Positions 44,151-60,658 of a stretch of 64,000 nucleotides of DNA are shown piece after piece (the stretch's first letter is position 1; each line of letters opens with the position of its first letter). Under the pieces are notes generated by a model. It worked only from the letters and a program-made list of their open reading frames with translations. It ran no database searches and had not been told where the DNA came from. The translations under genes and the position numbers were made by a program. The DNA is taken from assembly GCA_029204225.1 (NCBI GenBank), contig MU831985.1:1-64000 (forward strand), in the 5' to 3' direction. This stretch comes from Diphasiastrum complanatum. Its lineage: Eukaryota > Streptophyta > Lycopodiopsida > Lycopodiales > Lycopodiaceae.

Positions 44151-44364
44151 GTAGCACTTAATGAAAGAGATGCAAACTCGATAAGAACTTGATCAAACAT
44201 CAAATATATGATAAAATGAAGTTGTTGTCCATACAATAATAGGACCCTACTATACTTCCCACGTGTGGATCCAAAATAGCAAAATATTAGCATTCTACAG
44301 ACAAGATTGCCAGATATCATCAAGATAGTGCACCAATGGATAGATAAACCCAAGAGAACTCATG

Positions 44365-46130
44365 TATAAGCATGATTATTCCACCTATGACAAGGAACTT
44401 TTTGCTGTCCCTGAAAATTTGGAGACATTATTTGTATGGCTCCCAGTTTACTATAGTTACTGACCATCAAGCGTTAAAGTATATTAACGATGCGGTCGAC
44501 CTTAGGGGTCATAAGGCCAGATGGTCAGAGATGCTCCAAGAATTTCATTATGACATTGAGTACCGAAAGGGTACCTCTAATAGTGTCACGGATGCCTTAA
44601 GCCGGATTGGAGAGGTTAATCAGTTAAGCTTTTCTGATATCCAACCTGAGTTGTATCTGTCCTTAAGAGATTTGTGTAAGGCCGATAGGTACAAAAGTTT
44701 TATTTGGCTAGACGTCCTGGCAGGTTCTACTAGATCTAGTGATGAGCTTGGAATGCAGGATTCCAAGATTTCTCCTCAGGATAAGACACAAAGAGACTAC
44801 TCCATTAGGAATGGGTTACTTTTCCGGAATGGAAAAGTTTGTGTGCCAGAAAATAATGATATAAGGGCCCAAATCCTATATGAATGTCATGACAGTCCGT
44901 GTGCAGGGCACCCTGGCGCTCAAAGGACGCTTGACTTAGTAAAAAGAAACTTTTACTGGCCAAATTTAAAAAGTCAAGTGGAGGAATATGTTCGCAAGTG
45001 TGCGCAATGCCAGGTTAATAAAGCTGAAAGACTTAAGGCAGCTTGTTTGTTAATGCCCTTGGAAATTCCCGAAAGAAAGTGGGAAAGCATTTCCATGGAC
45101 TTTGTGGTTGGACTACCTTGGACAGGGAAGCAAAATGATGTCATTTGGGTAATAGTTGACAGGTTAACTAAAATGGCGTAGTCCATACCAACCAAGCAAA
45201 CTGTCAAAGCTTCTGAACTTGCACAACTTTTGTTGTTTGGTTTGCCGAATGACATTGTTAGTGATCGAGATCCAAAGTTCACTGGCAAATTCTGGCAAGC
45301 GGTCTTTGAGAAATTAGAGACCACTCTAATTTTGGGGTCATCAGATTATCTTGAGTCGGATGGTCAGACAGAGAGGACAAACCAGTCTATGGAAGATATG
45401 CTTCGAGCATATGTTTCTAGAAGATAGTCAGATTGGGAAAGGTACCTTCCAATGATTGAGTTTGCGTATAATAGCGCAAAGCACTCAGCGATGGGTTTTA
45501 GTCCATTTTCTCTGATGTATGGTTTCCTGCCTAGGGCTCCCATTTCAGTGGGCCTCAAAGGCCTCAAGGTTAAAGCAGAAGTAGATTTCCTGCATGATAT
45601 GCAAGAAATGTTGCTTGTTGCTCGCGAAAATGTAAAAACGGCTCAGGATAGAGCCCAATTTTATGCCAATCAAAAGCGACAACCTAGGGTCTATGGGGGA
45701 GGGCTTGGGTATATCTTAGAATTCCGAAGGATTCTAAGGTACTAAGGACTGGAAAATGTCCTAAGTTATCACCTTGTTATGCAGGGCCATTCCGTATAGT
45801 AAAGAAACTCCATCGAAATGCGTACCAGCTGGAACTTCCTCAAGGTGTTAAGGTACATCCAGTTTTTCACATTAGTTGTTTAAAGGAACGACTTGGTGGA
45901 AAAGATGACTTGATACCTCAGGAGGACTTAGTTCGGCTGGAGGACCTATCATCCTTTGTACCTACTGAACCACAGGCCATTGTTGATGTACGTCAACGTG
46001 GACTCAGAAACCGGCAGATAACTGAGTACTTGGTTCGTTGGAAAGGAAGTTCCGAGGACGATGACACTTGGGAGAAGGAACTTGACCTTAAACTGAGATT
46101 CCCTGGATTTCTTCCTTAGATAAGGAATTT
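44365..46130 (+). pseudogene. Ty3/gypsy chromovirus RNase H, integrase and chromodomain
   Basis: The order is RNase H (YSTYDKELFAV, FTIVTDHQALKYIND, RKGTSNSVTDALSR), integrase H2C2 finger (CHDSPCAGHPGAQRTLDLVK, CAQCQVNK), core (MDFVVGLPW, IVDRLTK, VSDRDPKFTGKFW, DGQTERTNQSMEDMLRAY), tail with PFRIVKKLHRNAYQLELP, and a chromodomain (AIVDVRQRGLRNRQITEYLV, RWKG, DDTWEKE). Breaks: frameshift near 44400, TAG after LTKMA (45179), TAG near 45425, frameshift near 45720. RT, protease and gag are absent. Chromodomains of this type steer integration to certain chromatin. Confidence 0.9.
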
Positions 46131-46146
46131 TTTAAGGAAGAGGGAA

Positions 46147-46595
46147 TGTTAGGGACCCAACCCCCTTGGGTCCCAAACCCAGACTTGAGACCAGACGATG
46201 ACTGGGCCTGTAGACTTGATCGGTGACTCGTGAACCTACATGGTTGCCACGTGTCATGATCCAGGAGTGCACATGGCTTGGAGTCTCTCTCCTTGGAGGT
46301 ACACAAGGGGAGGAGAACTCATTTTGCCATCCATTCTGTCTACCTAGGAGGAGGTGGATGGAGAGCGTGTGCACGGCCAAGATGTATTGCTAGCATGAGG
46401 TAGGAGATAACTGAGAGCCTAGGCGGTGGTATGGGACACCGTCTGGGATGGAGGTCGGATTCAGTTTGATAAGGTCACAGGCCAGGACACGGTGGGTGGA
46501 CCCGGATTAGGTCCTATGGCGAGGTGGAACGTGATTCGTTCAGTCTCTTGTGGTTAACCAGCACCTGGAGGTTTGCAGTAAGTAAGTTTGTAACA
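46147..46595 (+). repeat. probable 3' LTR of the gypsy element
   Basis: A purine tract (TTAAGGAAGAGGGAA) lies before TGTTAGGGACCC at 46147. The far end is placed at GTTTGTAACA (46595), giving TGTTA...TAACA termini and about 449 bp. No second LTR is available for comparison. Confidence 0.6.
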
Positions 46596-46771
46596 ACATC
46601 CTACTTTGAACTCTTCACATACTTCTCTTCTTCTTGACTTGTGACTCCCTCACCAAGTCTCATGATAGAACCATTTGATCTACTCTCTTTATGAAGACAT
46701 GTGACTCCACTTGCTGCAAAAATGACTTTCTTGGACTCATCACAAGAAAATATAGAAGAACCATCTCCTCC

Positions 46772-47610
46772 CTAAATGCACTTAGCAACATCTTTTTCCA
46801 TATGATCAAAGAAATCGTTAGCAACAACCTTTTCCAAGGAAGGACCTTCACCACCTCCATTGATGAAGTTAGCTCTTTTCTTACCTTTTGCACGCTTGCA
46901 CTTGCCAAGAAGAACCATTGAAGAACCATCATTATCCTCATAGCTAGCCAAGTTAGCACAAAGATGAACATCTCCAAGAAGCATATTAGATTTTGACCTA
47001 GATCTAGCATAAGGAAACTTGTTAGACTTTGCATAAGATCCACCAATCTTGTTGATGCTAAAAGGGAACTTTGGAAAGTTGAGACCAATCTCCTTTTCCA
47101 TTTCATCCTTTTTATTAGCCATAACAAAATCATCAAGCTTGAAAAGTCTACCTTGTCTATTGCCCCTAGCAACCAAGATTTCTTCCTTTGTAATGAAACA
47201 AGCATCACCACCAAACTTTACCATGTATCCTTTCTCTATCATTTGACAACACTTAGCAAATTATTTGAAAGTGAAGGAATGTAAAGAATACCATCAAGTC
47301 TTGCTTTCCTATTAATAGAAAGACAAATAGGAATTGAAGCAATACCTTCAATCACACACTTACCACCATTGGCCATGTGTATCACTTTTTTGGCTCCATG
47401 ATAAGTGACCAAAGAAGTAAAGAACTCCTTTTGACTAGTCATGTGTGAACTAGCTCCCCTATCGATCCACCATGAATCTTTGTCACCTTCACTTGATATT
47501 GGACTTGAAGAACACATCAAAAGAGAATCACAACCAACTAGATCCTCATCATTAGTAGTAAAGTTGATTTGCTTGCTACCTTCATCTCTTTGATTTGCTT
47601 CTTCAAACAT
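46772..47610 (-). pseudogene. copia protease (altered site) and downstream segment
   Basis: The protease reads WWIDRGASSHMT, with Arg for the Ser that normally follows the catalytic Asp. VIHMANGGKCVIEGIASIPI and LYIPSLSNNLLSV follow. After a frame change the segment reads GNRQGRLFKLDDFVMAN, then sequence I do not recognise with many Lys/Asn/Ser. It ends TGA near 46772. Confidence 0.75.
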
Positions 47611-48167
47611 TCATTAGCAAAATGCCCTTTGATTCCACAATAGAAGCATTTTAACTTTGACCTATCTTTCTTCTTACAAACAAAAGAGGAAGGCTCACCT
47701 TGATCTTGACCCTTTGACCACTTGCCTTTGCTTTTGCCCGTGAACTTGCCTTTGATGAACATAGCCTCCTCTTCATATTGAGATGTTGATGTAGATCCAC
47801 CTCTTGATTGAAGCCTAAAATCCTCATTCACAAAAATCTCTTGCAAATTCACAATGCTTGGCAAATTTTTTTGAATAGCAAAGCTTTGAACAAGATTAGC
47901 ATGATCATACAACAAGTCATTAAGTATAACTTGAACAAGTTTTACCTCCTTAATGTTTTCATCAATACATGCTAGCTCATCGTTAAATACTTTAACCCTC
48001 AATACAAAAGCATGAGCACTCTCTTCCTTCTTTTGCATACTTTGAAAGATTTGCCTTCTAAGAGTGAACACTCTAGATGTGGACTTGGATTCAAGAAGCT
48101 TCTTCAAAGCTTCCCAAGACTCTCTTCTTCTTGGGACATTCTGATGCAAAATGCCCTTTCTTCCCAC
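47538..48167 (-). pseudogene. copia gag module 2 with zinc knuckle
   Basis: From ESWEALKKLLESKSTSRVF through AFVLRVKVFNDELACIDENI and LPSIVNLQEIFVNEDF to the knuckle CFYCGIKGHFANEC. The first 17 codons of the open frame are an out-of-frame reading of the knuckle of module 1. Confidence 0.82.
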
Positions 48168-48760
48168 AGAAAAAGCATTTGAACTTGGACTTGTCTTTGA
48201 TCTTGCACCATCCTCTTATTTGGCCTCCTTGGGATGCTTCTTCTTTCCAATGGTCTTCTTTTTGCCCTTGAATTAGAAATTGTCTTTCTCATCACCATCC
48301 TACAAAGACAATGAGTTCAATCTTGCTTTGGTGTGCAACATCTCTTCGGCAACTAATACACTGTGTAGCTTTTCTATAGTGGGCAAGGTGTCTTGGATTG
48401 CAAAACTTTGGACCAGATTTGAAAAGTCATCTCCTAGACCATTAAGGACAATTTTTACAAGCTCTCCACCATGAATCTTCTATCCAATGGAATCCAACTC
48501 CCTATTTAGAGACTTGATTCTAAGCACATAATCTTGTGCACTCTCCTCACTTATCTAATGCTTTGCAAAATTTAGTTTCTAAGCATGAGGACTCTAGAAG
48601 TGTTGCTTGATTCATAGATTGATTTTAAAGACTCCCAGGTCTCTTTAGCACTAGTACATGATGATACTTCTCTCAAAAGATCATTTCTTACACTTATCGG
48701 CACAATTTTATAATCTTAGTGGGATGTGATTTTCCCTCTATCAAGATGGAGATAAAATTA
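48120..48760 (-). pseudogene. copia gag module 1 with zinc knuckle
   Basis: Pieces in several frames read SAKETWESLKSIYESSNTSR, YVLRIKSLNRELDS, FAIQDTLPTIEKLHSVLV and a complete knuckle CFFCGKKGHFASEC, which is followed directly by module 2. Several stops. Confidence 0.72.
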
Positions 48761-49215
48761 ATACTCAATCTCCTCTGACCATGAAATTTATATTACTTCT
48801 CAATTCTTCTTTAGAAAAAGATTAGACAAATTCTGAATTCTTTGATTCTTATTCAAAGAAAGATGATCAAACGTTTGATCATCCAAAATTTGATCATAGT
48901 CATAGCATTTTTGAAAATATAGATTGAAAATATAGACACATACCATAAACAAGATATGCAAGTCCCTGGAATATGCAAAAATGAAGTTTCACAAAATAAT
49001 GAAAGTTTGGCCATTTCAAATGATTTTCAATACATAGCCAAAGTTTTAGGGATTTTTAGATATAGTACCATAAAAGTCAATCAATTGGCAAAACAAAGAA
49101 AAGGACAAGATGGGTCTTCAACTTCATCGACTGAAAAAGAGTGTGTTGTATATGTCAAGTTTTGAAGTAAGAGGCACTAGTGATAATTCGTTAGAAAATC
49201 TACTTTGCAAATATC

Positions 49216-49250
<35 letters not shown>

Positions 49251-51769
49251 ATGTAAGCATATTTTGAGCCATTTCGTATTTATATGATATTTGTATTCTA
49301 TAATACCATGTGTTGTCTTGAAATGTTGTTTCATTTTTTTACTATGATGATTTATGAAGCCTATAAAAAAAACTTGTAATGATCTATTGTAAAAAAAACT
49401 GTTTTTTGTAATTTATTTTCTATAGTTTAGAGATTAACTCAAAAAAAAATCATGATTTTGTCCTCAAAGTAGGTTTCTCAAAAAATACCAAAAAAGGTTA
49501 TTCTTTTTTAGGTCAAAGTTCCAAATGACATCACATTATAATATCTTTATTACTCGATTGGGAGCATATGCCGATTTGGTTATGCCTTTCGAGTTGTCGA
49601 ATGGTGTTGCCTCTTTCCAAACTAAGGGCAAGCTAAAATCCTTCATGACTATTTCAACAATTTTGTGAAAGTTTCTCTTGGTGATGTTTATTATTATGAA
49701 ACAAAAGCTCTCATATTCAAATGCTTCTAGTCTCTTGCTCTAATCTTTCTATTGATTCGTTTGGCTCAGGTTGAACATATGATTTCTTGGCTTAGTAAAG
49801 GAAATGTGTCATCTTCTTTATATGATTGAACGTCTTTCAGGTATTAGTTTTTCCTATGTTGATGAAACAAAGGTTTGTACCACTTGCTCAAAAGTCCATT
49901 ATATGCCTAAATGACAAAAAGCTTTTAAGGATCTTGTAATCATGTCACAAATTGTCCAATCATGAGACAATAATGTCTTCCTTATTCTCACATGACATCA
50001 ATTGACATTTTGCATAGCTAGTTGACATTAAAGAATATGGAGGTCTTGTCACTATCTATTCAGACAAAGAATCTACTGATATTCGAACTATCACCACTTA
50101 GTACTAGGGACAAAAATTCTCCTTATATTCAAATCCCCCATTCATGTATATAATTGATATGTCACCATCTCTTGATGGGGGGATACAATGCTCTCTTGTG
50201 CTACACAAATCTAACATTAGACCTAGCAAAATAAAATATTTCAAAATTGTGCACGGGACCATGGCTGGTTGACTCTCCTCCAAACCAAATGCAAGGCCTT
50301 GTTCTCACAGTCATATGGCCTTAAACGTCATGCCCAGTGAAATGTGTTAAGAGGTCCACCCACCCTCGTCTAACGGTGCCCCCGACTTCTCCCGTTATTC
50401 AAGCAAGCAAGTTACATAAGGGTGGGGATTGCATTGGAGTGAGGGCTAGTGTATGTGTACCGCTCATAACATTGTTGGAGCATGTTGGATGGATAGAGTA
50501 AATTAGTCTACCCACATGAATTGTTTTGGGATAGGGATTCCAAATCAAGGGCGTGTGCACAGACATATACCAATTTCTTAAAAATCGATATAATTTTGAT
50601 TTTCTAAGAAATTTGATATTTAGTAAAATATATGTGGATTCTGAATTTTATGTTGGTTTTTGAATATATAGGATGCATGTAGGTCATTATAATACTTCAA
50701 GAAACCACGTCAAATTTTGAAATGGGGCATTTCTACTTTGCAGGTGCTCGACCTTTTGCACTATTTTTTATAAGTTATGTTTGTAAACCTATTGATACGT
50801 GGCTAATTTCAAACCTTCTAACACATTGTACCATGATAATTATTATTGGAGTGAGCTAGGTTGATGCCCAAAAAAAATAGTTGGATGCCAACAATGTTTG
50901 AAAATGATGTTTTATGATGCTGAATATAATTTAGCATATCAAAGATAGCTCCAATTGATGCACTATTCTTTAACAAGGCTAGCTGCTATGATAAACCTCA
51001 ATCTTTTATAGTTGCAAGATTTTGAAATGCAAAATTTTTGAGTTGAAGATTTTAGAAGGCATTATACTTTAAAAGCCGACATCCATTGAAAGATGTAGGA
51101 TATTAATGGGAGAAGTTTCACGAGGAATGTTTTGGATGTGCACAAATCTAGGAGCTTCATTTGTACCAAAGTTAATTCCTTAACCCAAATGTAATAAAAT
51201 CTCTCTCTTGCTTCATTTGATAAGTAACCTTCCTAATTAGTAAAAGTTAATGCACATCCCAAAAGTACAAGCTCATAACATTGTATCTAGTGAAGGAAGA
51301 TTGCACTACCAAGCGTGGGTCCCAGCCCCAAGGTACATATGGGATGGATAAGCCTAGGATGAAGTACACCTCACATGGAAGCCACTTGGCCCTTATCCTA
51401 GGGGGATAGAGTCCTAGGGGCTAGCAGAGATGCAAGGACACCATGTATCAAGTCCAACATCACCCATGGATGAGACCAAGAACGAGGTGCACTCCATGGG
51501 CACCTGCAATGCTAGTGCCACTCCATTCAAGGGTGATGGATGGAGCTAAGGGAGAAAAAATATATCTCTTCCCTTGGATGGACCTATGGAGCAGAGGCAG
51601 TGCAGGTGCCTCTGCTTGCACTCTGTACTAGCGCATTGTGGTCTCATATCCCACTAGATTGATGTGTCATGCACACGTACAGATAAGAAGATCCCATCTT
51701 GCCACATTCTTTTGTCATGTGCAATTATGTATATGGTGTTCGGATGTGGGAACTCAATGTACATGTGGG

Positions 51770-51772
<3 letters not shown>

Positions 51773-51829
<57 letters not shown>
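51773..51829. repeat. (CT)n(CA)n microsatellite
   Basis: About 18 CT units followed by about 10 CA units. Confidence 0.9.
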
Positions 51830-52112
51830 TCTCTCACTCAAAAAAACCTTGGCCACATGCATTATCATATCTAGAATATTGGGGTATACTTGATGCCCAT
51901 CCACTTTTGGATGCAAAGGTATCTTTTGAACACATGCACTAAGCACATCTAAGAAAGCACACCTACCAAGGTCCTACAAAGACTTAGCATCAATAGGAGG
52001 GTGAGAGCATGGCGTGGGGAGTGTCACATTCAAAAGGATGACTTCAACTAGAAAGTCTCATGATCAACTTTCCACATTCAAAAGGGATTGACTTTTTGAG
52101 GTTAGAGTAGGT

Positions 52113-52117
<5 letters not shown>

Positions 52118-52170
<53 letters not shown>
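52118..52170. repeat. (CT)n microsatellite
   Basis: About 26 CT units. Confidence 0.9.
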
Positions 52171-52174
<4 letters not shown>

Positions 52175-52414
52175 TGTCCAGCATTTCAAGTAAGAATCTA
52201 AAGTACGCTATATGTGAGGTGTGATGTCGAAACCTCTTTTGAGTTATCCTAAGAAAAACTACATTTTATAAAACTTCTCAGTTTTTTAAGAGTACTTTTA
52301 CTTTAAAAAAGGTATATATATGATTGAATAAAAAATTGTGAGAAAACTTGCCGCGGCTTCCATTCCTATAGTTTGCCGGTTATAGAGCACCGGATGTGAG
52401 TACCATTTCATGAT

Positions 52415-52486
52415 ATAATTCTTGCACTATAGAAGTGAATAAGCCATTGTATAATTCTTGCACTATAGAAGTGAATAAGCCATTGT
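52415..52486. repeat. perfect two-copy 36-bp tandem duplication
   Basis: ATAATTCTTGCACTATAGAA and the 16 bases after it are repeated without mismatch, so the event is recent or conserved. It lies about 410 bp beyond the stop of the synthase gene. Confidence 0.95.
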
Positions 52487-52894
52487 AGACACGAGATAAT
52501 TATGAAATAACTTGAAGGAAACTGTATTAAGGGCTTGTACAAAGAAGCTAAGAAGCACTTTTACACAAATCGCTTATGAGCCAAAAAAATATCGGTTAGC
52601 ATGCTCTCTTTCTGTCCCAAATTATTACAAAAAGACATGCTCGAATTGATCTTGGAATTTTTAATTTAAGAATTGTAAACCAGATTCCTGCAAGTTATTT
52701 TACATAGGCTTGCTCATTTTGAAGGTACTGTTAATTGTAGTGTAGACAAGCAAGAATCCTACAGAGCTTCGACTGTACACAGCTTTCTTGGAAACGCAGC
52801 GATAAATATTGCCATCCATACTCCCTTGATTTTGTTATTATCTCGCGGACATTTTATCCCAGGTATCTATCACAGATTTCCGCTGGGATGCATT

Positions 52895-56706
<3,812 letters not shown>

Positions 56707-57470
56707 GTTATCCCGTATTTATCAAGTATAAGCTTCTTTATCCACAAGACGATAGAATGCCGATCGAGCTGATACTCAGCAGTTGTGAAATAGAAACTCC
56801 TACTTCAGGGCTTTGTGGAATGGTAGAAAAATGACTAAATTTGTTGCTTACAACCGTCGATCCATTGGAAACAGAACAAACATGGAAGTCTTCTATCAAG
56901 CCGAGAATATCACGTATTTGGTGGGCAAAAAAAATGGAGCAATAAAGTGGTTTGATACTTGTTGAACTTTATAAGCAATTACTGGAGTGAGCGGCTCAGA
57001 GTACACCACCTGAAGGTCCTGAAGCACTGTAGATGACACGAAGGGATAGAATTTTCCGATTTTCGTATTCGGCTTTGAAACGTCGGATCAGCGTGATAGA
57101 GACGTATCACGAAGGGAAACGAATACGATGAGAATTGTTGGTGTGTCTCTTCTTAAATTAGAGCAGGACAATTTAAGGACGGAGATGACAGCAGGACAAA
57201 TGTATGGGCTAAAGTCAAACATGATCGAGATCGAAGAGCCTAGATGGAAGGAAAGGCTGGAAGGCTGGCAGGTAGTAAGGCACATCTATGAACACACAGA
57301 ACAAGTGGAGACGTGCACGGGGAAACTAGGAAGTCTACGCCAACGCAAAGGGAGGCGAGGGCAAGCAAGCAATGCAAGAGACATGGATGATGGGCGACGA
57401 CATATCAAGACGAGGCCCAAGGGGGTGGACGCCTGGCCTAGCCTGGCAGCAAATTCAGATAAAAAGGAGC

Positions 57471-57540
57471 ACGCACGCACCCACCCATCCCACCCCACCC
57501 ACCCGCGCCCACGCCCACGCCCACGCACGCACGCACGCAA
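57471..57540. repeat. C-rich CCCACGC/CACGCA tract
   Basis: Imperfect repeats of CCCACC, CCCACG and CACG on the plus strand. The opposite strand is G-rich with GGG runs about 760-830 bp upstream of the ACL5-like start codon. Confidence 0.8.
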
Positions 57541-57804
57541 TGGAACGCACACCAATTCAATTCCGCCAACTTCCAGTCCCAAGCCTCCACCAGGGACCAG
57601 GAGGGTGGATGGAAAGCAGAGCACAGCAAAAGCATGCACAGCCATGACGAGTGGCGTCAGGATAAAGGCCAACTCTGCCACCCTCCTTTAGTGACTACCA
57701 TGCGTTGCGCCTGAGTGCCTCACAATTGGATGCATGCATGGCCTAGGCCCTAGGCCCATCGCCATTGTGTGAATAGGGCTATATTTAGGAGGTTTGTGTA
57801 AAGG

Positions 57805-57819
57805 CGGGGGGGGGGGGGG
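57805..57819. repeat. poly-G run (about 14 G)
   Basis: Guanine homopolymer following AAAGGC. Confidence 0.85.
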
Positions 57820-59377
57820 TCGTGGAGCCCAGCAGCCACGGGGCTAGTGCTGAATGCGCCACTGCACGCGGCCTTGGCGCACGCCGGCCCTTCTTCCGCG
57901 GGAGGGCGTGAGGCCGGGGCACCCTACGATCTACCGGCCGCCCTATTTGTTGGTAGATTGCGCTGGTCGTGGAGGGGCCCGGGCCCGCGCGTGATCAAAC
58001 TCGGAGGCCTGGTTCCCGTTTAAGTCGGCCCAGCTCCATGGGGCATGGCCCGTCCCAGACTCGCCTGGAGAAAAGTTGTGGAGCAGAAAATGAGTTCCAA
58101 TTTACAGGCTTCAAGTCCAAGACTGACGGCTATGGTGGGCCATGTGGTCTTGGCATTTGTGTTTTTGTGTTCCTGTATCGTGCGTGCTTTCTGACGGGTA
58201 AACCAGTTGCAATGTGTTGTAACGAACGGTGGGGTGGACTTTACTTTTATTTTGCTCTTCTTGTTGTCACGGTGGACTTTGGAAAATTGCTTTGTGCTCT
58301 CAGCTTTGACCATAACAACATCACGACCCACGAGTCACGACGTGGTGATTTCAATACATTAAACAGCATAAGATAAAATACTCGAGTCTCTTCATGAATA
58401 TAAGAAGGCGTTATGGATAATAACAACTCTCTCCTACCACATTGTGACATAATAAAATTTAATATAGGATGTGGCAATACTTTGCTCACTACTTCCATTG
58501 GCCCTCCAATATCCTCCCTTTTTAAAAGTTTGCAGATTTTTTAAAGCCATCTCAATGTTGAAAAAACACCGACAATTACCACCTTCCAACAACTAAAATT
58601 TGGTGTCGAAATCCTCTCTCATTCAAAACACCGACAGTTAGCACCTAAAATCTGGTGTCAACAAACAATTGCTCACAAATCTTTGACTATGTACTTACGA
58701 GAACACAAAAATCTTGATTTTTCAAAAATTCTTGTATTAGTTATTTCGTCAGCCTCATCCCTCCCAACTATTAAGAAATAATTGATTTTTGGTGTGAAGT
58801 GCAATTATAAGCTATCGCATTAAATGCCCTTCAAGATCTAGCTATACCTTTCGGTCCTCTCGAGTCTCATGTAAGTAAGAATTATGCAAAGCTCCACAAT
58901 TGTTGGCTTGGTTGATTGTTGTTTGTAGGGCTAATTAGCACATGGGTAACATGTTGCAATTGATACAAAAATTGAAGCATATTTGTAACTTTTTTTTCTC
59001 TCAAAAAGTTAACCATAAATTAATGACTTTATACAAAGTACAATGAAAGGACTAAAACTTAACCATGATAAAGTTTCTCAGCCTTCTTAAAAATGAGCAA
59101 GGGGGAGATGACAAAGTCACCATTCCCGAATTCTTTGCTATTTATGTCTAGCCATATACTCCAAAGAGTAATAATTCTAATACATTGAAGTGCTCCATCC
59201 TCAAAAAATGTCGTTCACCATAATGTCACAATGGTTGAACCTTTTGAATCTGACATGGAAGCGACAATAATTATTTGTAATTATTGGAAGTACATAGTGA
59301 AATCACACATCATTTGAGTGATATTGTAGATATTACAACTTTTTTATATAGAATAATTGCATGAAGAGCTTAAAGAC

Positions 59378-60646
59378 TCAGTACCAATCCTTTTGCATCA
59401 ATATCACATTTCCTGTAATAATCAAGTCATCAACATAAAGAGCAATCAAAGCAACCATACCATCAAAGCATAAGACATATAGATTTGGATCTAAATGTGT
59501 TCTCACCATCCCCTTTGAACGAAAGTAGGCATCAATCCTGCTATACCACGCACGTGGTGCTTGTTTAAGACCATGAAGCGCTTTCTTCAAGCGACATACT
59601 TTATTTTCCTGTCCTTTCGTTACAAAGCATTCAGGTTGATCCATGAACACTTCTTCTTCTAACTCACCATTTAGAAAAGCATATTTCACATCCATCTGAT
59701 GCAAAGGCCAACCAAAATGTGAAGCTAAAGCAATAAGTAGACGTAGAGTATTCCACTTACACACCGACGCAAAGGTCTCCTCATAGTCAATGCCTTTATT
59801 TTGTGCGTACCCTTTGATTACCAATCTTGCTTTGTGCTTTGCTATGCTTCCATCTGCATGGTACTTAGTTCTATATACCCATTTGCAACCAATGGGTTTC
59901 TTGCCAACTGGTGGTTCTACTAAGTCCCATGTGCTATGCCTAGCAATTGACTCCATCTCCTCTCCCATGGCTTTGATCCAAATGTCATCATCCTTCGCTT
60001 CACCATAAGTCGAAGGTTCTTTGCTTTGAATAATGCTGGATAACAGAGCATAATTTTCTTCATACCTTTCAGGTAGTATCTTCTCTCTTGTTGATCTTCG
60101 TAGCTCTCCCTGGTTAGATGATCTTGGAAAGTCATCTATATCGCGGCTCTCCATCAATCTCTCAAACCACTTAGGGAGCTTTCTGTCAGGTGATCGGCTT
60201 CCTGGTGAAAATGTATCCCACGGTACATCCTTCTCCTTGCGTTTGTCACCTGTAATTTCAATCCTTCTTGCACCAAAAGGTTTGTCCCTACCTCTCCAAC
60301 TTGTTTCATGAGGTTGAGTAGTAGTATCTTGAGATGTATCCTCATGTTCATCACTCGTAAGGTCAATGAATGGATCATCATCAGGTGGTATCCTCACTAT
60401 ACCATTTTTCCTACTGGATGTGTCTATCTTCTCAGCATCTTCGTCTTCATACATCTTGGATTCATCAAAGATAACATCTCGGCTTATATGGATTTTGTTT
60501 TCGACTGGATCAAAACATCTATAGCCCTTCACGCGATCATCATATCCTAGGAATATGCACTTGATAGCTTTTACATCAAGTTTACGTCTTTCTTCCTTAG
60601 GAATTTGTACAAAGGCCTTACATCCAAAGATTCGCAAGTGGTTCAC
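59378..60646 (-). pseudogene. copia integrase tail and RT amino half
   Basis: 422 open codons. HLRIFGCKAFVQIPKEERRK, IKCIFLGYDD and ISRDVIFDESKMYE come first. After a charged linker, TYGEAKDDDIWIKAMGEEME, GCKWVYRTKYHADGSIAKHK, GYAQNKGIDYEETFASV, HQMDVKYAFLNGELEEEVFM, LKKALHGLKQAPRAWYSRID and ALYVDDLIIT with an intact active site. The last nine codons are foreign. Confidence 0.9.
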
Positions 60647-60658
60647 CTTTGGCTTCTT

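Larger units (their letters stand above)
46660..48760 (-). mobile_element. copia gag-protease region with two gag modules in tandem
   Basis: From high to low: gag module 1 (48760-48120) ending in a zinc knuckle, gag module 2 (48120-47600) with its own knuckle, protease, then pre-integrase-like sequence to about 46660. No LTR or pol adjoins. Both modules resemble the 38413 gag, so the family is the one whose LTR is at 36375. Confidence 0.78.
48761..52894. other. intergenic, no gene recognised
   Basis: Long AT-rich stretch with no readable domain. It holds a TA tract (49215-49253), CT/CA tracts (51773-51829), a CT tract (52118-52170) and the 36-bp duplication. The part from about 52490 on is probably 3' flank or 3' UTR of the minus-strand synthase gene. 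Confidence 0.55.
56707..59377. other. upstream region of the ACL5-like gene and intergenic DNA
   Basis: No confident gene. The open frame on the plus strand from 57128 (187 codons) has low-complexity His/Pro/Arg runs and no known domain; it is more likely promoter or chance sequence. 57700-58150 is GC-rich. 58500-59370 is AT-rich and unremarkable. Confidence 0.45.

Noticed and set aside
49850-50130. Possible copia remnant near 50 kb
   Set aside because: All frames are full of stops and none gives a recognisable integrase, RT or gag block.
57128-57691. 187-codon plus-strand open frame upstream of the ACL5-like gene
   Set aside because: Low-complexity His/Pro/Arg stretch comes from the CACG repeat; no domain, and an almost equally long frame exists on the other strand, as expected in GC-rich DNA.
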